A DNA stretch of 29,144 nucleotides from DASZMJ01 sp035551935 (GTDB lineage Bacteria > Planctomycetota > Planctomycetia > Isosphaerales > Isosphaeraceae), in NCBI GenBank assembly GCA_035551935.1, contig DASZMJ010000188.1, positions 1 through 29,144 on the forward strand, read 5' to 3'. Shown here piece after piece: positions 25,004 through 29,144 of the stretch (position 1 is the stretch's first letter; every line of letters begins with the position of its first letter). A model generated the notes under the pieces. It ran no database searches, was not told the DNA's origin, and saw only the letters and a program-made list of their open reading frames with translations. A program made the translations under genes and the position numbers.

Positions 25004-27133
25004 ATGGAGCCGGGGCGCTGCACGCTCAGGGTCGAGGGCCTGGACTGCCCGGCGGAAGTCCCCCCGCTCCGGGAGGCATTGCAAGGCGCACCGGGCGTCG
25101 TGGACCTGAATTTCGACCCGGCCCAGGGGACGATGACCGTCCTCTATCGCCGCGACGCGACCGACCCGGCCGCGATCGCGCGGCGGGTCACGGAACGGGC
25201 CCGGATGCGGGCCGAGGTCGTCGCGGGTGCCGCGCCACCGGTCCCGAAACGGCCGCTCGATCGCCGCTGGCTGGCGACGATCGCCTCGGGCCTGGCGCTG
25301 GGCCTCGGCATTCTCCTTGAATACCGCAATTCCATACAGTCGGCCCATGTCCTCTATCTTCTCTCGATTGTCGCGGGCGGGCTCGACCTGTTCCCGAAGG
25401 CGTGGCGGGCGTCGCGGTCCTGGCGGCTCGATATCCACGCATTGATGGCGCTGGCGGTGCTCGGGGCGTTGGGATTGGGGCAGTGGGACGAGGCGGCGAC
25501 GGTCGCCTTCTTGTTCGGGCTCTCCGAGGCGCTGGAAGCCCTGAGCGTCGAGCGGGCGCGGCGGGCGGTGCGGGCGTTGTTGGAGGTCGCGCCGGAATCG
25601 GCCGAGGTCGTCGGGGCCGACGGCTCATCCCGAGTCGTCGACGCCCGGCTCGTCCGCGCCGGCGACCGCGTCCGCGTTCGCGCCGGGGAGCGGGTGCCGG
25701 TCGACGGCCGGGTCGCGGCGGGGCGGTCGAGCGTGGACCAGAAGAACATCACGGGGGAATCGGTGCCGGTGTTCCGCGAGCCGGGCGACGAGGTCTTCGC
25801 CGGGACGGTCAACGGCGACGGGGCGTTGGAGGTCGTGGCGAGCCGGCCCCTGGACCAGGCGATCGCGACGAAGGTCGTCGAGCAGGTCCGCGCGGCGCAG
25901 GCCGCGCGGGCGCCGGTCGAGCGGGGCGTCGGCCGGTTCGCCGCGATCTATACGCCGATCGTCGTCGGCCTCGCGATGCTCGTCGCGACCGTGCCGCCCT
26001 TGTATCAGCTCGCCACGACGGGGTCGGCGTCGTGGCGCGAGTGGGTCACTCGCGGGCTGGTGGTGCTGGTCATCTCGTGCCCGTGCGCGCTGGTGATCGC
26101 CACGCCGATCGCGGTCGTCGGCGCGCTCGCGGCGGCGGCGCGGCGGGGCGTGTTGATCAAGGGGGGCGTCTTCCTCGAGGAGTTCGGCCGGCTCCGCGTG
26201 CTCGCGTTCGACAAGACGGGGACCTTGACGCGGGGCGAGCCGGCCGTCGTCGAGGTCGTCGCCACCGGCGGTCGGGCCGACGCCGACGTGTTGCGGATCG
26301 CCGCGGCGCTGGGCGACCAGGGGGGCCACGTCCTCGGCCGCGCGATCGCGCGGCACGCGCGCGGCTTGCGGCTGGAGGTGCCCGTCGCCGACGACTACCG
26401 CGCCGTGCCGGGCCTGGGGGCATCGGGACGGGTGGATTCGGAACAATTTCATATCGGCAGCCATCGTTATCTCGACGAGAGCGGGCTCTGCCGGCCCGAC
26501 TTCCACGCGTTGCTCGGCCGCGCCGAGGGGGGAGTCGGCACGGCCGTCGCGCTGACGGCCCCCGGCGGGCCGATCGGCTGGATCCGGCTGGCCGACCGCC
26601 CGCGGCCCGAGGCGGCGCGGGTGCTGGCCGACCTCGGCGCGCTGGGCATCGAGGCGGTGATGCTGACCGGCGACAACGCCGAGACCGCCGCGGCGCTGGC
26701 GCGCGAGGTCGGCATCGCCGACCAGCGTGCCGGGCTCTTGCCGGCCGACAAGGCCGAGGCCGTCGCCGAGCTCGACGCCCGACGCGGCCCGACCGGCATG
26801 GTCGGCGACGGCGTCAACGACGCCCCCGCCCTGGCCGCCGCCCGCGTCAGCGTCGCCCTCGGCGGCATCTCCAGCGCCGCGGCCCTGGAGACCGCCGACG
26901 TCGTCCTGATGGCCGACGACCTCGCCCGCCTCCCCTGGCTCGTCCGCCACAGCCGCCGCGCCCTGGCCCTGATCCGCTTCAACATCGCCCTGGCCGTCGG
27001 CATCAAGGCCCTCTTCCTCCTCCTCGCCGCCCTCGGCCGCGCCAGTTTCGCCCTGGCCATCGTCTCCGACCTCGGCACCAGCCTCCTCGTCACCGCCAAT
27101 GCGCTGCGATTGTTGCGCGGGCGCGACGCGTGA
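25004..27133 (+). CDS. P1B-type heavy-metal ATPase, Zn/Cd/Pb group
   Basis: A 709-residue metal-exporting P-type ATPase. Residues 5-70 are an HMA-like domain (RVEGLDCPAEV) with a single Cys where many have CxxC. Landmarks: TGES near 250, the membrane metal site SCPCALVIATP with C359-P-C361, phosphorylation motif DKTGTLT with D403, TGDN, and GDGVNDAPAL near 600. The last helices keep IKALFLLLA and SDLGTSLLVTANALRLL, the Lys and Asp typical of the ZntA/CadA subgroup. The motif normally SEHP reads GGHVLG at His442, so the Pro is Val. GGGGAGG at 24989-24995 precedes the ATG. No ArsR or MerR regulator is adjacent; the divergent gene is the PSP1-like protein. Confidence 0.93.
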   Translation: MEPGRCTLRVEGLDCPAEVPPLREALQGAPGVVDLNFDPAQGTMTVLYRRDATDPAAIARRVTERARMRAEVVAGAAPPVPKRPLDRRWLATIASGLALGLGILLEYRNSIQSAHVLYLLSIVAGGLDLFPKAWRASRSWRLDIHALMALAVLGALGLGQWDEAATVAFLFGLSEALEALSVERARRAVRALLEVAPESAEVVGADGSSRVVDARLVRAGDRVRVRAGERVPVDGRVAAGRSSVDQKNITGESVPVFREPGDEVFAGTVNGDGALEVVASRPLDQAIATKVVEQVRAAQAARAPVERGVGRFAAIYTPIVVGLAMLVATVPPLYQLATTGSASWREWVTRGLVVLVISCPCALVIATPIAVVGALAAAARRGVLIKGGVFLEEFGRLRVLAFDKTGTLTRGEPAVVEVVATGGRADADVLRIAAALGDQGGHVLGRAIARHARGLRLEVPVADDYRAVPGLGASGRVDSEQFHIGSHRYLDESGLCRPDFHALLGRAEGGVGTAVALTAPGGPIGWIRLADRPRPEAARVLADLGALGIEAVMLTGDNAETAAALAREVGIADQRAGLLPADKAEAVAELDARRGPTGMVGDGVNDAPALAAARVSVALGGISSAAALETADVVLMADDLARLPWLVRHSRRALALIRFNIALAVGIKALFLLLAALGRASFALAIVSDLGTSLLVTANALRLLRGRDA

Positions 27134-27354
27134 GCCGACCCGCACATCGAGCGGTTCAAGCCGTGTAGCCGTCTAATTCTTCTGTCCCAGATAAGCGGTG
27201 GATGATGTGGTTCAAGTGGCTGGAAACATGGGGGTTTGGGCTGGTTCGGACCCCGACGGCGCTTCACACCACCGAACCGACCACGATCGGGCCGCAACCC
27301 CGGAAATCATAGCCCTTCCTCCACACCAATTTCCGTCAATCTCGGACAGTAGAA
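27134..27354. other. Intergenic region after the ATPase gene, no clear feature
   Basis: This stretch lies between the ATPase stop and the family C repeat. It is less GC-rich than the genes. I see no coding frame with convincing protein features, no T-run terminator and no promoter pair I would defend. A 14-nt sequence, GCGGTTCAAGCCGT, near 27149 also occurs near 24213 inside the PSP1-like gene; this may be chance. Confidence 0.35.
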
Positions 27355-27453
27355 GTAGGGTGCGTCGAGACCGCGACGACGTACCCTCTCGGCGGTATGA
27401 TGGACCGGCGGCGGTGTCGGGTGGCGCGTCGTCGCTGCCTCGACGCACCCTAC
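27355..27453. repeat. Paired-hairpin intergenic repeat, family C
   Basis: Perfect 15-nt outer arms GTAGGGTGCGTCGAG (27355-27369) and its reverse complement (27439-27453) flank 69 nt. Each half can also fold on itself: GGGTGCGTCG at 27358-27367 pairs with CGACGTACCC at 27377-27386 with one G-T pair, and the right half has a similar but looser fold. This repeats the architecture of families A and B with a third sequence. It ends 27 nt before the preferred start of the zincin gene. Confidence 0.7.
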
Positions 27454-27480
27454 AGGTTTTTCAAGAAAGAAGGGGCGGAA

Positions 27481-28650
27481 TTGGCTCGCCGCACTCGTTC
27501 CAAACTGGACCGACTCGACGAAGTTCTCGCTGAAGTAAGGAGGCAGTTCCAGGGCGGCCCACTGTCCTCCCTCCTCAGCGTGATCGAACCAGAACTTCTA
27601 TCGGCTCAGGACGCCCTGCGCGGGGGAATCCTGGGCCACGAGGACGCGGAACGTCTTGCCCTGAAGGTCGAGGGGTTCATGGGCCACCTTCCCCACGAGT
27701 TCGGCCCCCGGTTTTTGTTCGACTCCGCGATGATTAAAGCCATCTGCGAAGAGTGGAGTCAGCAGGGCACGTATCTTTCCGATCTGATAATCCCATTCCC
27801 TTCTGATGAGTGGGGGCATCTCAGTGTCACCTATGCTCGACACGGCGGGTCGTCTGTGCCGGTTGACCTCATCCTTCTCCCCGGCGGCCGAGGCCTCGAA
27901 GGCGCGGACCTGCTCAGCTATCCTTTCCTCTGCCACGAATTAGGCCACAACGTCCTCTTCAAGCACGACCATGTTTTCGGACCTCGATTCAGACCGGCTC
28001 TCGAAGAATACGCCCGCTCGCTGCAACGGAGGGCGATCGCCGACCGGGGATCGGCGAGGCAGAGGGCCCAGAGTAACGTGAACGAGCTGCGCCGCCTGTG
28101 GGGGCCGTCCGCCGACCACAACAACTGGTCGCACGAGATCGCCGTGGATGTCATCGCCCTCTGGACATGCGGCCCCGCCTATCTGGCCACGCTCCAAGAT
28201 ATCCTCGAAGCGGAAGGGCTCGACCCTTACCAGATCGGCAAGAGCCATCCGCCCTACGAAGTCCGCTCGAAGGCCCTCCTGTTCGCGAGCGACAAGCTCG
28301 GCTGGGCTTACTATACCGACGGGATCAGGCGCCAGATGGACGCCTGGCGCAATTCCGAGCGGGGACGGGGACGGGGACGGACGAATACTTACCTCGCCAA
28401 TGCGAGCCTCGATCTCACGCGGGAGTGCGTCGATGCTTCCCTCTTCGCATGCGAGACGCTGGGACTCCCTCGCTGCACTCCCGCATTCATCGAGGAGATA
28501 GGCGATCGAATCCACGACGGCGGTATGCCCGGCTTCGGGTCCGAACTCCTCGTGACCGCGTGGTTGCGTCAAAATCGATTAGATGGAGACGCATACGAAG
28601 CCTGGGAGCGGGAGGTCAAGGAGTCGCTCTGCGCCCTCGTCACGTTGTGA
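27481..28650 (+). CDS. Zincin-like HELGH protein of unknown family
   Basis: A 389-residue predicted metallopeptidase-like protein with no signal peptide, so probably cytoplasmic. It opens with a charged helical segment (RSKLDRLDEVLAEVRRQF). The zinc motif is HELGH at residues 152-156 (FLCHELGHNVLFKHDHVF). A second motif, SHEIAVDVIAL from 217, offers Glu219 and Asp223 as further ligands, and HPPYEVRSKALL from 256 resembles a substrate-side motif seen with such sites. I cannot place it in a named peptidase family. Start: a TTG at 27481 preceded by AAGGGGCGG is preferred, because the upstream ATG at 27397 lies inside the family C repeat. Its 3' end overlaps the convergent Argonaute-like gene by 11 nt. 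A short GGGGAC tandem run at 28361-28380 encodes a Gly-Arg stretch. Confidence 0.65.
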   Translation: MARRTRSKLDRLDEVLAEVRRQFQGGPLSSLLSVIEPELLSAQDALRGGILGHEDAERLALKVEGFMGHLPHEFGPRFLFDSAMIKAICEEWSQQGTYLSDLIIPFPSDEWGHLSVTYARHGGSSVPVDLILLPGGRGLEGADLLSYPFLCHELGHNVLFKHDHVFGPRFRPALEEYARSLQRRAIADRGSARQRAQSNVNELRRLWGPSADHNNWSHEIAVDVIALWTCGPAYLATLQDILEAEGLDPYQIGKSHPPYEVRSKALLFASDKLGWAYYTDGIRRQMDAWRNSERGRGRGRTNTYLANASLDLTRECVDASLFACETLGLPRCTPAFIEEIGDRIHDGGMPGFGSELLVTAWLRQNRLDGDAYEAWEREVKESLCALVTL

Positions 28651-29144
28651 CGCCGGTGATCTTGTAGGATCGGGCCGACTGGAGGGCGCCCGCGTCAGCC
28701 ACATGCAGCACCCAGGGGAGCCGCAAGCTCATGTCGACCTTCGTGAAGCAGAGATCGGCCGACCAGATCAGGTCGCGGAGCACGTCGTCTCTGCGGGAGG
28801 CGCCGTGGACTTCCACGATGGCGACCTTCAAGGGGCCGGCGGTGCCCTGAGTCAAGTACGGGGCTCCCGTGGTGCAGACGAGGGCGGTGTCTTCGTCGTC
28901 GAAGGGCATGAGGCAGTAGCCGACGAGGGGATTGGTGATCTCGTTGGTGAGTCGCATCAACCTCCAGTCCTCGGCCTGCTTCATGACCTCGACCGCCGTC
29001 CATACTGTACTTTCAGGGACATTGTTAATGCTATGCAGCTAGGCTGAGCAGCCTGTCGGTCGTGGCCTGAATTCCCACCTCAGTAACCCCGGGGCGTAGA
29101 ACCGCACGGATTTCCTCGCCCAGCAATTCGCGGCGCCACGCCCG
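28640..29144 (-). pseudogene. C-terminal part of a prokaryotic Argonaute PIWI domain, frameshifted and cut by the window edge
   Basis: Two minus-strand frames join into one PIWI-like sequence. From 29144 to 29031 one frame reads RAWRRELLGEEIRAVLRPGV then TEVGIQATTDRLLSLAA and stops at TAG. Skipping one base (29033) enters the second frame, SINNVPESTVWTAVEVMKQ, which runs to 28640. The second part shows the PIWI end: DTALVCTTGAPYL, QGTAGPLKVAI, DVLRDLIWSADLCFTKVDMS and LRLPWVLHVADAGALQSA. These align by eye with the GTxxP, L-C-xT and YYAH/HLAD segments of Argonautes; the Asp of HVAD would be the fourth catalytic residue. The second frame has no ATG before 28984. The gene end overlaps the zincin gene by 11 nt. 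A sequencing error at 29033 would make it intact. Confidence 0.6.

Noticed and set aside
24205..27165. Shared 14-mer GCGGTTCAAGCCGT near 24213 and 27149 as attachment-site repeats
   Set aside because: Too short, one copy lies inside a coding region, and no integrase or tRNA gene is present.
1..29144. CRISPR arrays, tRNA and rRNA genes
   Set aside because: No regularly spaced direct repeats and no tRNA- or rRNA-like sequence was seen; the inverted repeats found are not CRISPR-like.

Overview
The window reads as chromosomal DNA of a planctomycete, most likely of the Isosphaeraceae type. This rests on gene content and style, not on any search. The DNA is very GC-rich. There is a Tat-exported DUF1501 protein, two separate pairs of an ECF sigma factor next to a giant membrane Ser/Thr kinase, a long WGD/PKD-type repeat protein with an LE-x-R style N-terminus, a small protein with a FLERRLSPS motif, and several lineage-style proteins I cannot name.

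Layout. 1-4819: the tail of an unrecognised gene at the left edge, a DUF2807 lipoprotein (minus), then three tandem plus-strand genes (1271-4819) built from five copies of one membrane module; two copies carry an STN-like (secretin N-terminal type) domain. 4853-6946 (minus): a DUF1501 protein followed by a hicA-hicB toxin-antitoxin pair whose toxin gene has an in-frame stop. 7145-11193: first ECF sigma/kinase-TPR pair. 11437-12357 (minus): a sigma-70 factor of the primary-like type. 12936-17662: a nine-repeat surface protein broken by an apparent -1 frameshift, its 3' part markedly AT-richer. 17715-20041: two tandem secreted paralogues whose last ~211 nt are almost identical. 20217-23752: second ECF/kinase pair, overlapping by 10 nt. 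23842-24813 (minus): a small LERR-motif protein with a good promoter, and a PSP1-like protein with a Cys-rich tail. 25004-27133: a Zn/Cd-type P1B ATPase. 27481-28650: a HELGH zincin-like protein. 28640-29144 (minus): the C-terminal end of what looks like a prokaryotic Argonaute PIWI domain, with a frameshift, converging on and overlapping the zincin gene by 11 nt.

Throughout, intergenic spaces carry paired-hairpin repeats of three sequence families with one shared architecture: long inverted repeats whose arms are themselves palindromic. Local tandem duplication and gene decay (hicA, the PKD protein, the Argonaute end) are the main evolutionary themes. The regulatory genes (two ECF/kinase pairs and a sigma-70 factor) form separate signalling units and do not obviously belong to one pathway with their neighbours. 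The best candidates for something undescribed are the five-module membrane cluster, the NGRCAWA paralogue pair, the paired-hairpin repeats, and the zincin/Argonaute convergent pair.
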